From Fluviicola sp. (GTDB lineage Bacteria; Bacteroidota; Bacteroidia; Flavobacteriales_D; Crocinitomicaceae): DNA of 64,000 nt. The notes under the pieces are model-generated. The model saw only the letters and a program-made list of their open reading frames with translations, was not told where the DNA came from and searched no databases. The DNA lies in the NCBI GenBank assembly GCA_029866325.1, contig JARWZO010000005.1, positions 124,001 to 188,000 of the forward strand. Direction: 5' to 3'. Numbering within the stretch: the stretch's first letter is position 1; each line of letters begins with the position of its first letter. The translations under genes and the position numbers were made by a program. Shown here in pieces: positions 1 to 7,900 of this stretch.

Positions 1-547
1 TCACCGCGTGGATTGGGGATTAGGTTTCGATTACATCGGCGGAACCGAAAAAACGACAACCAATTATTTGGATTTAATGGGGAACGTCATCAACACGGTT
101 GAAGGTCAAGGGAAATTCTACAACGGTTACCTTTACGGACGCTTTACCGCAGATCGTTTTACGCTGCTGAACGATAACTGGCACCTCGAAACCGGACTTG
201 GTGTGAATTTTAATTACATGATCATGGAAGGCTCACAGGAGTATTCCGAACCGGTATTTGCAGAGCAAAAATTCCAGAAAAACTTCATGGCTCAGATTCA
301 CGGACACCTTGGGTTTCAATACCGTGTGCGACGTGGTGATTATTTGGTGTTCGGGTTTTACCTTCCTGCCATCGGGGTGTACGAAGCCAATCGTTTGAAA
401 CCGACCATCCAATGGTTTTCGAGCAATTACTGGCCGGTGCATTTGCAAGTGAAGTGGATTCATCATTTTACCAAAAAATCGAACGGTTGCAATACCGGAA
501 CGCCAGAAGACCGCAAGCGCAACGACGAATACATGCAGAACCGATAA
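1..547 (+). CDS. C-terminal part of a probable outer-membrane beta-barrel protein (5' end outside window)
   Basis: The reading frame is open from the first complete codon, so the gene begins upstream of the window; the GTG at 8 is an internal valine codon rather than a convincing start. The visible ~181 residues alternate polar and aromatic residues (for example GLGFDYIGG, YNGYLYGRF, HGHLGFQYRVRRGDYLVFGFYLP) in the pattern of amphipathic beta strands, which suggests a small outer-membrane porin-like barrel or a PorT-type fold. The last ~25 residues are polar and charged. The gene lies 3 nt ahead of the next gene and is probably cotranscribed with it. No specific family is recognised; the barrel assignment is inference from strand periodicity. 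Confidence 0.6.
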   Translation, partial: HRVDWGLGFDYIGGTEKTTTNYLDLMGNVINTVEGQGKFYNGYLYGRFTADRFTLLNDNWHLETGLGVNFNYMIMEGSQEYSEPVFAEQKFQKNFMAQIHGHLGFQYRVRRGDYLVFGFYLPAIGVYEANRLKPTIQWFSSNYWPVHLQVKWIHHFTKKSNGCNTGTPEDRKRNDEYMQNR

Positions 548-550
548 TCG

Positions 551-2020
551 GTGTTTCGAAGACTCATTTCCCGTTTTCGAAGCGAACCGTTTTTATGGTC
601 GGCACTAGCAATTGCAGCTCTTGTCTATATCCTCATTTCGTTTGTCAATCATTACTGTTTTCGCACCTATACACTCGATTTAGGCGCCTACACAAACGCG
701 TTGTACGATTACGCGCATTTCGGTTTCAACGATAGTTCAACATTCAAAGCTGTTCCCGAAAACTTATTGGCAGATCATTTCGACTTGTATTTACCGCTTG
801 TTTCGCCCTTGGTTTATCTTTTTGGAACCTACACGCTGTTGGTTGTTCAACTGATTGCCGTGCTTGTTGGAGCAATTGGCATTTATCGCTATTTCGATTA
901 CCGTTTTCCAAACACGCACCTCAAGCGATTTGCACTCATCTACTTTCTGTTGTTCTTCGGCATTTTCGCAGCATTTTCCTTCGATTATCACAGCAATGTG
1001 GTGGCAACAATGCTCGTACCGTGGTTATTATTGGCTTTCGCGAAACGGAAATTTAGGCAAATTGTAGTGCTTACCATTCTGATTTTGATTGCCAAAGAAA
1101 ACATGTCGTTGTGGGTCGTTTTTATTGGCTTCGGATTGTGTTATACCTATTTCCGTGACAAACAATTGCGTTATATGGCGCTCGGCATTTCGGGTTTTTC
1201 GATGCTCTATTTTGTGATGATCACCGGAGTAGTGATGCCGGCGCTTTCCAACTCGGGGACCTATCCGCATTTTCATTATTCGGTATTGGGCACTGGTGCA
1301 GGAGAAGCCTTGATGCAACTGCTTTCGCACCCAATCGACAGTTTTAAATTGTTGTTTATCAACCACAGTCCTTTTCCTGAAAACAACGGCGTCAAGGCAG
1401 AATTTTGGATTGTCACTGCGGTTTGCGGCTTGTTTTGCCTGATCCGAAAACCGATTTACCTGTTCATGCTCATTCCGATCTTTGCTCAAAAATTGTTTCA
1501 CGACAATTCCGCCATGTGGGGCATCAATCAGCATTACGCCATTGAATTGGCTCCGTTACTGGCAATTGGAACCTTTGAAGCAATTGCACAATTTCACAAC
1601 CAACAATGGAAACGTGTGGCTTTATTTACGGCTGTGATTTGTTCGCTTGCCTGTGCTATTCGGGTGATGGACAATACCGTTGCTTATGCTGAAAAAGCGC
1701 GGATCCGGATTTACAAAGAAGCCCACTACAACCGCGAGTTTCCCATTGATGAGGCTTACAAGGTCCTCCGCCTGATTCCTGAAAATGCTGTGGTAAGCGC
1801 ACAGTCGGCATTTGTACCACATTTGGCGGTGCGCGAATCGGTGTATCAGTTTCCGATTATTCGAAATGCCACCTACATCTTATTGTCACCGGTGGAAAAT
1901 CCGTATCCATTGACAGCGGAAACTTTTACACACAAAAAAGACAGTTTGCTAAACACTTCCGCATGGAAAATTGTTACTAAAAACAATACATTTATCTTAC
2001 TGAAAAAACAACAACCATGA
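551..2020 (+). CDS. DUF2079-family polytopic membrane protein
   Basis: This 489-residue integral membrane protein has about ten hydrophobic helices. The N-terminal section contains LDLGAYTNALYDYAHFG and ENLLADHFDLYLPL, which match the conserved D-x-G...H-F luminal motif of DUF2079, a family related to GT-C glycosyltransferases and dolichol-linked mannosyltransferases. A glycosyltransferase-like role at the cytoplasmic membrane is likely but no substrate can be named. The start is a GTG 3 nt after the preceding stop; no in-frame ATG lies near it. The 3' end overlaps the next gene by 4 nt (ATGA), so the two are translationally coupled. Confidence 0.8.
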   Translation: MFRRLISRFRSEPFLWSALAIAALVYILISFVNHYCFRTYTLDLGAYTNALYDYAHFGFNDSSTFKAVPENLLADHFDLYLPLVSPLVYLFGTYTLLVVQLIAVLVGAIGIYRYFDYRFPNTHLKRFALIYFLLFFGIFAAFSFDYHSNVVATMLVPWLLLAFAKRKFRQIVVLTILILIAKENMSLWVVFIGFGLCYTYFRDKQLRYMALGISGFSMLYFVMITGVVMPALSNSGTYPHFHYSVLGTGAGEALMQLLSHPIDSFKLLFINHSPFPENNGVKAEFWIVTAVCGLFCLIRKPIYLFMLIPIFAQKLFHDNSAMWGINQHYAIELAPLLAIGTFEAIAQFHNQQWKRVALFTAVICSLACAIRVMDNTVAYAEKARIRIYKEAHYNREFPIDEAYKVLRLIPENAVVSAQSAFVPHLAVRESVYQFPIIRNATYILLSPVENPYPLTAETFTHKKDSLLNTSAWKIVTKNNTFILLKKQQP

Positions 2021-2373
2021 AACGAATTTATCATTTAAGCAATTGTGGCACGTGTCAGGAAATCATCCGAAAGGTAAATCCGAAAAGCGATGTAGAGCAG
2101 ATCGACATCAAACAAACAAATATAGACGGTGATACCTTGGATTGGATCAAAAACAAAGTGGGTTCTTATGAAGCCTTATTTTCGAAACGAGCATTGAAAT
2201 ACCGCGGAATGGGATTGCATGAAATGAACCTGACTGAAGCCGATTACCGTAGATATATGCTGGAAGAATATACCTTTTTGAAGCGTCCGTTTATAATCTA
2301 CGATGAAAACATTTGGATCGGAAACGCAAAAAAAGACGTTGAAAGCGCAGTGGCTTTTTTCAGCCAATTGTAA
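2017..2373 (+). CDS. ArsC/Spx-family thioredoxin-fold protein
   Basis: The protein has 118 residues, the usual length of the ArsC family. The N-terminus (MKRIYHLSNC) carries a CGTC motif at residues 10-13 in the position of the catalytic cysteine of arsenate reductase and Spx-like proteins, followed by RALKYRGMGL, the family's central loop region, and a C-terminal IGN-x-K motif. True ArsC enzymes usually have CX5R with an arginine triad; the CXXC form seen here is more like Spx/YffB/ArsC-like redox proteins, so arsenate reduction is not assured. Its start codon overlaps the upstream DUF2079 gene stop as ATGA. Confidence 0.8.
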   Translation: MKRIYHLSNCGTCQEIIRKVNPKSDVEQIDIKQTNIDGDTLDWIKNKVGSYEALFSKRALKYRGMGLHEMNLTEADYRRYMLEEYTFLKRPFIIYDENIWIGNAKKDVESAVAFFSQL

Positions 2374-2442
2374 AATTCTACAAAGTTTCAGTTCAGCCAA
2401 TAGATTCTTATCCCAAACACTCGTTATTTAATCCGTTTTTTC

Positions 2443-2850
2443 ATGGGAGAATTATTCGGCTTGTTTGCAAATGCGTTTTTAGCGGCGACCATTTTACCCT
2501 TTTCTTCCGAACCGCTTTTTCTGACATTGCTTGCGATGAATACCGATCCGTTGACCTGCTTTTTGGTAGCAACAATCGGTAACAGTTTGGGAGGATTCAC
2601 CAACTTGCTTTTGGGAAGGTATAGCCGAAATTACTTTGAAAAACGTGGAAAAACTCCAAGAGGAAAAGACCTCATTCGGCGCTACGGCGCTTGGATCGCT
2701 TGGTTTTCTTGGGTTCCGTTTATAGGAGATCCGTTGCTGATTGCGGCGGGTTTTTACCGCACACCAATTATACTGACTTCGGTGTTTATGATTGCCGGAA
2801 AGGCAGGAAGATACGCGTTATTGTGGTATTTCTTTTCATTGACACAATGA
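2443..2850 (+). CDS. YqaA-family small inner-membrane protein (DedA/SNARE-associated superfamily)
   Basis: This 135-residue membrane protein has roughly four hydrophobic stretches. The segments GNSLGGFTNLLLGRY and FSWVPFIGDPLLIAAGFYR match the family pattern G-N-x-x-G and the re-entrant F-x-x-W-x-P-x-x-GDP loop of YqaA, a branch of the DedA (VTT-domain) family implicated in lipid scrambling and envelope homeostasis. The start ATG follows a short intergenic gap after the ArsC-like gene. The 3' end overlaps the convergent dxr gene by 15 bp, an unusually tight convergent arrangement with no space for a conventional terminator. Confidence 0.85.
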   Translation: MGELFGLFANAFLAATILPFSSEPLFLTLLAMNTDPLTCFLVATIGNSLGGFTNLLLGRYSRNYFEKRGKTPRGKDLIRRYGAWIAWFSWVPFIGDPLLIAAGFYRTPIILTSVFMIAGKAGRYALLWYFFSLTQ

Positions 2851-3993
2851 AGCTGCAATGCGTCGTGCCTCAGCATCAACCGCTACATAATCTTCATACG
2901 AAGGTTTGGCAATGAAACCCGTTTTTTCCATTGTGGTGGCGTTGATTCGTGCTAAATCCAAGAACCCGATTTTCTCTGTTAGGAAAGCTTCTACTGCTAC
3001 TTCATTCGATGCATTGAGTGCACAGGCTTTCGTTCCTCCGAATTCCATGGCTTGATAGGCCAAATCGAGGTTTCCGAATGTTTTACGGTCAGCCGGTTCG
3101 AAGGTCAGGCTCGGGTAATCCAAGAAATTGAACCGCGGAAAAGTTGTCGGAAAACGATCCGGGTAGGTTAACGCAAATTGGATGGGCAATTTCATATCGG
3201 GTAATCCCATTTGGGCTTTCATGCTCCCGTCAACGAATTGTACCAAGGAATGCACAATCGATTGCGGATGCACAATCACATCAATTTGTTCGGGTTTCAG
3301 GTTAAACAACCATTTGGCTTCTATCACTTCCAACCCTTTATTCATCAACGAAGCCGAATCAATGGTGATTTTGGCTCCCATGGTCCAATTGGGATGTTTT
3401 AAGGCTTGTGCAGGAGTTACGGTTTTCAATTGTTCGGTTGTCCATCCGCGGAAAGGTCCGCCGGAAGCCGTGAGGTAAATTTTCTCAAGCGGATTGTGAA
3501 ATTCACCTACAAGACATTGAAAAATAGCCGAGTGTTCCGAATCGACCGGATAAATATTGATTCCTTTTTCCTTTGCACGTTGAGTGACCAATTCGCCTGC
3601 TACAACCAACGTTTCTTTGTTGGCTAAAGCCAAATCTTTCCCTGCAGCAATAGCGGCTAGCGTAGGTTTTAACCCGGCGTAACCGACCAAGGCAGTCAAG
3701 ACCACATGCACGTCTGAAAATTCAACAACCTGACAAAGCGCATCCGCTCCGGCATATACGTGGATATCTTCTGAAAACAAAGCGTTTTTAACCGTTTCGT
3801 AATGACGCTCATCGGCAATAACTACCGCATTGGGTTGAAATTGCAGTGCTTGTTGGATCAGCAACTCTGCATTGGATTGAGCTGTAATGACTTGTAAGTC
3901 AAAATAATCCGGATAGGCAGCAATAACCTCCAATGCTTGTGTTCCGATAGAACCGGTAGATCCTAGAATGGCGACGCCTTTTTTCTGATGCAT
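2836..3993 (-). CDS. dxr: 1-deoxy-D-xylulose 5-phosphate reductoisomerase
   Basis: Dxr rearranges and reduces deoxyxylulose phosphate to 2-C-methyl-D-erythritol 4-phosphate with NADPH, the committed step of the MEP isoprenoid pathway. The 385 residues match normal length. GSTGSIGTQ at residues 11-19 is the NADPH-binding loop; VDSEHSAIFQ carries the metal and substrate-binding acidic residues; LTASGGPFRG is the flexible active-site loop; HPNWTMGAKITIDSASLMNKGLEVIEAKWLF is the highly conserved family core. It is read alone on the minus strand, converging on the YqaA gene. A TAATTTTG box sits exactly 4 nt upstream of the ATG. Confidence 0.97.
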   Translation of the reverse strand: MHQKKGVAILGSTGSIGTQALEVIAAYPDYFDLQVITAQSNAELLIQQALQFQPNAVVIADERHYETVKNALFSEDIHVYAGADALCQVVEFSDVHVVLTALVGYAGLKPTLAAIAAGKDLALANKETLVVAGELVTQRAKEKGINIYPVDSEHSAIFQCLVGEFHNPLEKIYLTASGGPFRGWTTEQLKTVTPAQALKHPNWTMGAKITIDSASLMNKGLEVIEAKWLFNLKPEQIDVIVHPQSIVHSLVQFVDGSMKAQMGLPDMKLPIQFALTYPDRFPTTFPRFNFLDYPSLTFEPADRKTFGNLDLAYQAMEFGGTKACALNASNEVAVEAFLTEKIGFLDLARINATTMEKTGFIAKPSYEDYVAVDAEARRIAASLCQ

Positions 3994-3997
3994 GAAA

Positions 3998-4005
3998 CAA
4001 AATTA
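3998..4005 (-). promoter_or_regulatory. Bacteroidota -7 box of dxr with 4-nt gap to ATG
   Basis: Read on the minus strand the sequence is TAATTTTG-TTTC-ATG. It fits the Bacteroidota TAnnTTTG -7 consensus and predicts a transcript starting at or almost at the start codon. Seven nucleotides further upstream lies ACTCACGTTA (4013-4022), a motif that recurs in this window. Confidence 0.65.
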
Positions 4006-4012
4006 ATGGAAA

Positions 4013-4022
4013 TAACGTGAGT
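4013..4022 (-). promoter_or_regulatory. Recurrent ACTCACGTTA motif upstream of dxr
   Basis: The 10-mer ACTCACGTTA on the minus strand is 7 nt upstream of the dxr -7 box. The same 10-mer occurs at 8778, at 28418, twice in the inverted repeat 15924-15960, and inverted at 37676, always in intergenic DNA. Its position beside a -7 box suggests an activator or alternative upstream promoter element; this is inference. Confidence 0.4.
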
Positions 4023-4145
4023 TTTTAAGTTTGACGGTTTCTTGAGCAGGTCAAACGCATTTAAAACCTTGGTATGATGTGGTATTCCGAAGGTAAAAAT
4101 GGAAATGCACTTTTGAATACACCTTTCATTCCCACTGATGTTTCT

Positions 4146-4153
4146 TACTTTTG
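4146..4153 (+). promoter_or_regulatory. -7 box TACTTTTG deciding the start of the next gene
   Basis: TACTTTTG-TGGT-ATG: a perfect TAnnTTTG box ends 4 nt before the ATG at 4158. It lies inside the longer open frame that begins at 4074, so it argues that 4158 and not 4074 is the true start. Confidence 0.65.
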
Positions 4154-4157
4154 TGGT

Positions 4158-4631
4158 ATGAAATACCGCATGCTTACCAACGAAGAACTGCAGCATTTGG
4201 AGGGCGATCTGAAAGCCTTTCTGATCATTAACGGTATAGAAGGTGATAGCTGGAAAGAACTCAACGAAACGGAGCCCGAGAAAGCGGTTGCCTTGGTAGA
4301 ATTGTTTTCAGACAATGTTTTGCAAACGGTATATGAGAAAGTTCGTTTTCTAGAGTTCAGAAGTCCTGATTTGTGTTTGGTGTTTCATTGTAAACCGAAT
4401 GACATGGAATTAATTTCCATTAGTCGTGTTCCCGGAACAGCCTGTGATCTTTCAACGCCCGAGTCCATTCATGAAGCGTTGGTGTATCATGCTTACGGAT
4501 TGACCTGGTTTAGAACCTCAAAACCGTATAACGAAACCCGCGAACTGGAGATTCACCGTTTGCTGGAACAGGGAAGTGTGTTGTCGACGCCTGAGTTTTG
4601 GGAGGCGTTGGTGAAAGGATTGGAGGGGTGA
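4158..4631 (+). CDS. Conserved hypothetical protein (DUF6495-like)
   Basis: The chosen start gives 157 residues beginning MKYRMLTNEELQHLEGDLK, a pattern I associate with a Bacteroidota-restricted family of cytoplasmic proteins (DUF6495-like) with the sequence LTxEEL...LExDLKxFLIxNGI. The middle part (EPEKAVALVELFSDNVLQTVYEKVRFLEFR) and a following beta-rich section without membrane segments suggest a small alpha/beta protein. No catalytic motif is visible. The alternative upstream ATG at 4074 would add 28 residues but overlaps the promoter and dxr control region. The function is unknown. The gene is monocistronic and followed by a palindromic element at 4651-4709. Confidence 0.75.
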   Translation: MKYRMLTNEELQHLEGDLKAFLIINGIEGDSWKELNETEPEKAVALVELFSDNVLQTVYEKVRFLEFRSPDLCLVFHCKPNDMELISISRVPGTACDLSTPESIHEALVYHAYGLTWFRTSKPYNETRELEIHRLLEQGSVLSTPEFWEALVKGLEG

Positions 4632-4650
4632 AATTCGGGTTCAGTAGTGG

Positions 4651-4709
4651 CACGTAATATTGCAAATTTACGTGCCAAAAACACCCTCGTAATTTTGCAA
4701 TATTACATG
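4651..4709. repeat. 59-bp palindromic element, copy 1
   Basis: Two 24-nt arms at 4651-4674 and 4686-4709 are inverted copies of each other (four mismatches) separated by 11 nt. The first arm begins CACGTAA and ends TTACGTG, so each arm is itself palindromic around TTGCAA. This copy lies between converging genes and may act as a bidirectional terminator. It also flanks the regulator gene at 4757-5059, whose other side carries copy 2. Confidence 0.85.
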
Positions 4710-4756
4710 GGTTTAAAACGCTGAAAACAAATCGTTTGCACAGTATTTAGATCACA

Positions 4757-5059
4757 TCAAGATTCAATTACCTTCTTCAGATTTTCTATTCGTTCAAAAG
4801 TGCCGGGAAGGATACGGTAGTGATGCTGTCTTTCAATAAATCTTCCTGCAATCAACCCGGCATTGGCTAATTCTTTCAAATGTTGATGAACTGTTGCTTC
4901 TGACAAATTGGTTATGCGAATCAAATCTTTGTTTGTTGCGTAACTTTCTTTTGAAAGATACTGAATGATTGCAACTCTTGCCGGATGACCAATAGCTTTT
5001 GCCACTCTTGCAAATGATTTTTGCGACGCTGTATATACCTTGATTTTAGAAGCTCCCAT
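4757..5059 (-). CDS. ArsR-type winged-helix transcriptional regulator
   Basis: The 100-residue protein has the ArsR winged-helix layout: AIGHPARVAIIQYLSKE (helix 1-2), NKDLIRITNLSEATVHQHLKELANAGLIAGR (helix-turn-helix with recognition helix SEATVHQHLKEL), then a wing (RQHHYRILPGTFERI). No metal-binding ELCVCDL-type cysteine motif is present, so it probably does not sense metals through the classic site. The ATG at 5059 is preferred: the longer frame starts with a TTG at 5104 that better fits a -33 promoter element (TTGACTCAAC). Copies of a 59-bp palindrome lie on both sides of the gene, an unusual context. Target genes are unknown. Confidence 0.85.
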   Translation of the reverse strand: MGASKIKVYTASQKSFARVAKAIGHPARVAIIQYLSKESYATNKDLIRITNLSEATVHQHLKELANAGLIAGRFIERQHHYRILPGTFERIENLKKVIES

Positions 5060-5156
5060 GGGACTTTTCTTATTTAAGTTAGTGAAAAAGATCAGTTGAG
5101 TCAATACGATTTTGAAAAAAAACTTAATTTTTTTGTTTTTTGGATTGGAATGGGGG

Positions 5157-5215
5157 CACGTAATATTGCAAATTTACGTGCCCAAGACCTCCACGTAAAT
5201 TTGCAATATTACGTG
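5157..5215. repeat. 59-bp palindromic element, copy 2 (arms perfectly complementary)
   Basis: Arms at 5157-5180 and 5192-5215 are reverse complements at all 24 positions, with an 11-nt loop (CCCAAGACCTC). Arm 1 extends to a 30-nt near-palindrome from GGGCACG to CGTGCCC. It sits between two divergently read genes, where a terminator function is not expected. After the element both copy 1 and copy 2 continue with similar words (GGGTTTAAAACGCTGA and GGGCTTAAAATACTGA), so the duplication includes flanking DNA. Confidence 0.9.
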
Positions 5216-5319
5216 GGCTTAAAATACTGAACCACAATAGCTTTAATCATCTACAGAAAAACACCCATTTTCCGAATTCCAAACCAAAACCCCATTGTTT
5301 CTTTTCGCCATTGAATGCC

Positions 5320-5327
5320 TATCTTTG
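5320..5327 (+). promoter_or_regulatory. -7 box TATCTTTG of the SUFU-domain gene
   Basis: TATCTTTG-CACC-ATG places the box 4 nt before the ATG at 5332, with a TTG at 5295-5297 as a plausible -33 element 22 nt upstream. The box overlaps the TTG-initiated extension of the frame (5311), so the ATG is the better start. Confidence 0.65.
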
Positions 5328-5331
5328 CACC

Positions 5332-5946
5332 ATGACAATAATCCCGGCATTGGAAGAACGTTTTGGGGCACACCGAGTGCGTTCCATCCAAAATCCGTTG
5401 CATCCAGAACAAGCACTGATCTTTTTGTACCTCGAGTTGAACATTCCCGTGACAATTATGATGACCAACGGCTTGTCGAACTATACGATGCCCGTTTCCG
5501 AAAAATGGAAGGGAAGAGAGCATGCCGAATTGTACTTCTGTTTGCCCACGTATTGGGATATGGACGATCTTGAAAATCCCAACTTTAACTGGGTGTATCA
5601 TTGGATATTTAGACTCGAAACCTTTGTTCGCGAGAAAAATACGTGGTTCGGTCCCGGACATACCATTCCGTGTGGCAATCCAATTGCTCAGATTTCCAAT
5701 ACCATGAAACAGGAATACTTGATTTTCTTAGATCCGATTTTCATGGAAGACGCTCTTCAGCCACTTGAATTTGCCGACAAAGAGGTTCATTTCTTGAGTA
5801 TTGTTCCCATTTTCGGAGATGAACTCGATTATAAAATAGGAAAAGGAACACACAAAATCGTTCGAAAATTTATTGCAAAGAAAATAGATGAGCGGCTCGA
5901 TGATTACCGCGTTTCGGTGCTGCGAACCAGAATGCGCTTTTTCTAG
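5332..5946 (+). CDS. Suppressor-of-fused (SUFU) domain protein
   Basis: The 204-residue protein resembles the bacterial SUFU-domain family: LIFLYLELNIPVTIMMTNGLSNYTMPV followed by HAELYFCLPTYWD, then a region with GNPI and a C-terminal LSIVPIFGDELDYKIGKG segment. The alternating beta strands and the E-L-x-F-x-L-P motif are typical. In bacteria these proteins are often immunity or accessory proteins to polymorphic toxins, but most have no assigned role. There is no signal peptide, so it is cytoplasmic. It stands alone behind its own promoter with no toxin gene next to it. Confidence 0.75.
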   Translation: MTIIPALEERFGAHRVRSIQNPLHPEQALIFLYLELNIPVTIMMTNGLSNYTMPVSEKWKGREHAELYFCLPTYWDMDDLENPNFNWVYHWIFRLETFVREKNTWFGPGHTIPCGNPIAQISNTMKQEYLIFLDPIFMEDALQPLEFADKEVHFLSIVPIFGDELDYKIGKGTHKIVRKFIAKKIDERLDDYRVSVLRTRMRFF

Positions 5947-6150
5947 TCTCTACCACGAAAGATCGATTCATCAGCAATGGCTCATGAACAAGTTTGATTT
6001 CCACGAATGTCTTTTTAGCACCTTTCATTCACCTAATTGGATGCAAAACATCATTCGTTTTTAAGCTTGAATTCCAATTTACCCGAAAAGATTTCTAACC
6101 GGTCAATTCTGGCAGATAATTTGTAAATTGTGATTCCAAAAAACGAGAAC

Positions 6151-6810
6151 ATGAAACAACTATTACTTGCGGCAACCCTTTTTACAGCTGCATTCTCCTT
6201 TGCCCAAGAAGTGAAAACATCCGAAGAATATGTGAGCTTTTCAAACGGAAGTCATAACGCCATTGTGGTAACCATTCCGTATGCCAACAAAGAAGTGGTG
6301 GAAAAAGAACTGAAATCGGAAATGAAAGACTGGGGTGGAAAACACAATAGTTCAAAAGGTGAACATACTGCCATTCAAGCGTCTATGAAATCTATGGGAA
6401 GCAAACCGTTTGATGGATACGCCAAAATTATTGAGAGCGGTGATGTCATTAAAGTGGCTTTTGCTGTTGATTTGGGTGGAGCTTATATGGATAGCCGTCA
6501 GCACAGTTCACAGTACAAAGTCATTCAGGAACGCGCGAAAAAGTTTGCGACCAAAACCGCAACTACCGGAGTGGAAAATGAATTGGCAGCTGAGGCAAAA
6601 ATCTTGAAGGAAATGGAAAAAGATAAATCCGACCTGGAAAAATCGATTGAAAACTCGAAAAAAGACATTGAGGATTACAAAAAACGCATCGAAGAAGCCG
6701 AGCAAAAAATCATCGATAATGAAAGCGCTCTTTCCAAGAAAGGCGAAGAAATTACAATACAAACCACCAAAATAGGTGACGTAGAAAAGAAGAAAAAATC
6801 CATTCGATAA
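6151..6810 (+). CDS. Secreted protein with C-terminal coiled coil
   Basis: The ATG at 6151 gives 219 residues beginning with a clear signal peptide (MKQLLLAATLFTAAFSFAQ) likely cut after Ala-Gln. Residues ~20-140 form a globular part; from about residue 150 the sequence is a charged heptad-like coiled coil (EAKILKEMEKDKSDLEKSIE and following), ending with a lysine-rich tail. The upstream GTG at 6130 would put seven residues before the signal peptide and is less likely. No known domain is recognised. Similar secreted coiled-coil proteins are common in Flavobacteriales and may bind the envelope. Confidence 0.75.
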   Translation: MKQLLLAATLFTAAFSFAQEVKTSEEYVSFSNGSHNAIVVTIPYANKEVVEKELKSEMKDWGGKHNSSKGEHTAIQASMKSMGSKPFDGYAKIIESGDVIKVAFAVDLGGAYMDSRQHSSQYKVIQERAKKFATKTATTGVENELAAEAKILKEMEKDKSDLEKSIENSKKDIEDYKKRIEEAEQKIIDNESALSKKGEEITIQTTKIGDVEKKKKSIR

Positions 6811-6886
6811 ACCTTTGGGAATTGATTCGGAGTTTGTCTTTTGACGAAGGGAAGCTCCGATCTTACCCTTCAATCAAACTTTCGGC

Positions 6887-6894
6887 TACTTTTG
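6887..6894 (+). promoter_or_regulatory. -7 box TACTTTTG of the glycosyltransferase gene
   Basis: TACTTTTG-TTGC-ATG: the box ends 4 nt ahead of the ATG at 6899, the same spacing as at 3998, 4146, 5320 and 30687. It predicts a leaderless or near-leaderless mRNA. Confidence 0.65.
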
Positions 6895-6898
6895 TTGC

Positions 6899-7882
6899 AT
6901 GAAAATTTTGGTGGTGCGTTTCAGTTCTATCGGCGATGTGGTCTTAACCACGCCTGTTGTACGTTGTATCGCTGAGCAACTCCCCGATGCCGAAATTCAT
7001 TTTGTCACTAAAAAGGCATTTCTTCCTGTTTTGGAAGGTAATCCGCACATCGCTAAAATCATCACCATCGAATCGTCGGTGAGTGAAAAGATGGCTGAAT
7101 TAAAAGCCGAACACTATGATCTAGTGATTGATTTGCACCGAAATGTGCGTACGTTGCGCCTAAAACGTGCGTTGGGAGTGAAATCGTATGCTTTTCCAAA
7201 ACGCAATATCGAGAAGTTTTTACTCACTAAATTTAAGATCAACCGTATGCCGGATGTGCATGTAGTAGATCGTTATTTTGAAGCGGTACGTGCCATCGGG
7301 GTAAAAAACGACGGCTTGCCTTGCGAACTGTTTTTAGCTCCTTCCGACGAAGTCAATTTAGTTGAGCACAATCTTCAACCCAAACAGTTTGTTGCTGTTG
7401 CAATGGGTGCGCAATTTGCCACAAAACAGATGCCTGTTCACTTGATGGCAGAGGTGCTGTCGGGCATTGAATTACCGATTGTGTTATTGGGCGGACCAAC
7501 AGACATAGAACGAGCTGATCAACTCAAAACAGCTCTTCCTTCGCAACAAGTGGTTGATTTTTGCGGAAAAATTACACTTCGTCAATCGGCGTTTTTGGTA
7601 AGTCAAGCCAGTGCAATCCTCACCGGAGATACCGGATTAATGCACATTGCCTCGGCGTTTCGCATTCCGATTGTGAGCGTTTGGGGAAATACCGTTCCTG
7701 CTTTGGGCATGTATCCCTATTCGCCGCAAGACCAATCATTGTATTCCATTCACGAAGTGAACAACCTTTCCTGCCGACCGTGTTCCAAAATCGGATACAA
7801 GGAATGTCCGAAAAAGCACTTTAAGTGTATGGAGATGCAGGATGGGAAAGCGATTCGGGAGGATTTGATGGGAAAGTTGTAA
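6899..7882 (+). CDS. Glycosyltransferase family 9 (heptosyltransferase-type)
   Basis: The 327 residues match ADP-heptose:LPS heptosyltransferases of GT9 (RfaF/WaaC group). The N-terminus MKILVVRFSSIGDVVLTTPVVR is the diagnostic R-x-S-x-x-G-D-x-x-x-x-x-P motif. DLVIDLHRNVR follows near residue 75. The C-terminal half contains SAILTGDTGLMHIASAFRIPIVSVWG, the nucleotide-sugar binding D-x-G-x-M-H-x-A motif. A cysteine cluster near the end (NLSCRPCSKIGYKECPKKHFKC) is seen in many family members. It probably adds heptose or a related sugar to the lipopolysaccharide core at the cytoplasmic face of the inner membrane. Confidence 0.9.
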   Translation: MKILVVRFSSIGDVVLTTPVVRCIAEQLPDAEIHFVTKKAFLPVLEGNPHIAKIITIESSVSEKMAELKAEHYDLVIDLHRNVRTLRLKRALGVKSYAFPKRNIEKFLLTKFKINRMPDVHVVDRYFEAVRAIGVKNDGLPCELFLAPSDEVNLVEHNLQPKQFVAVAMGAQFATKQMPVHLMAEVLSGIELPIVLLGGPTDIERADQLKTALPSQQVVDFCGKITLRQSAFLVSQASAILTGDTGLMHIASAFRIPIVSVWGNTVPALGMYPYSPQDQSLYSIHEVNNLSCRPCSKIGYKECPKKHFKCMEMQDGKAIREDLMGKL

Positions 7883-7900
7883 CTCACCAACAATAACTAA

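Noticed and set aside
4651-5215. Insertion sequence around the ArsR-type gene
   Set aside because: No transposase is encoded and no target-site duplication could be seen, so a classic IS is not supported.
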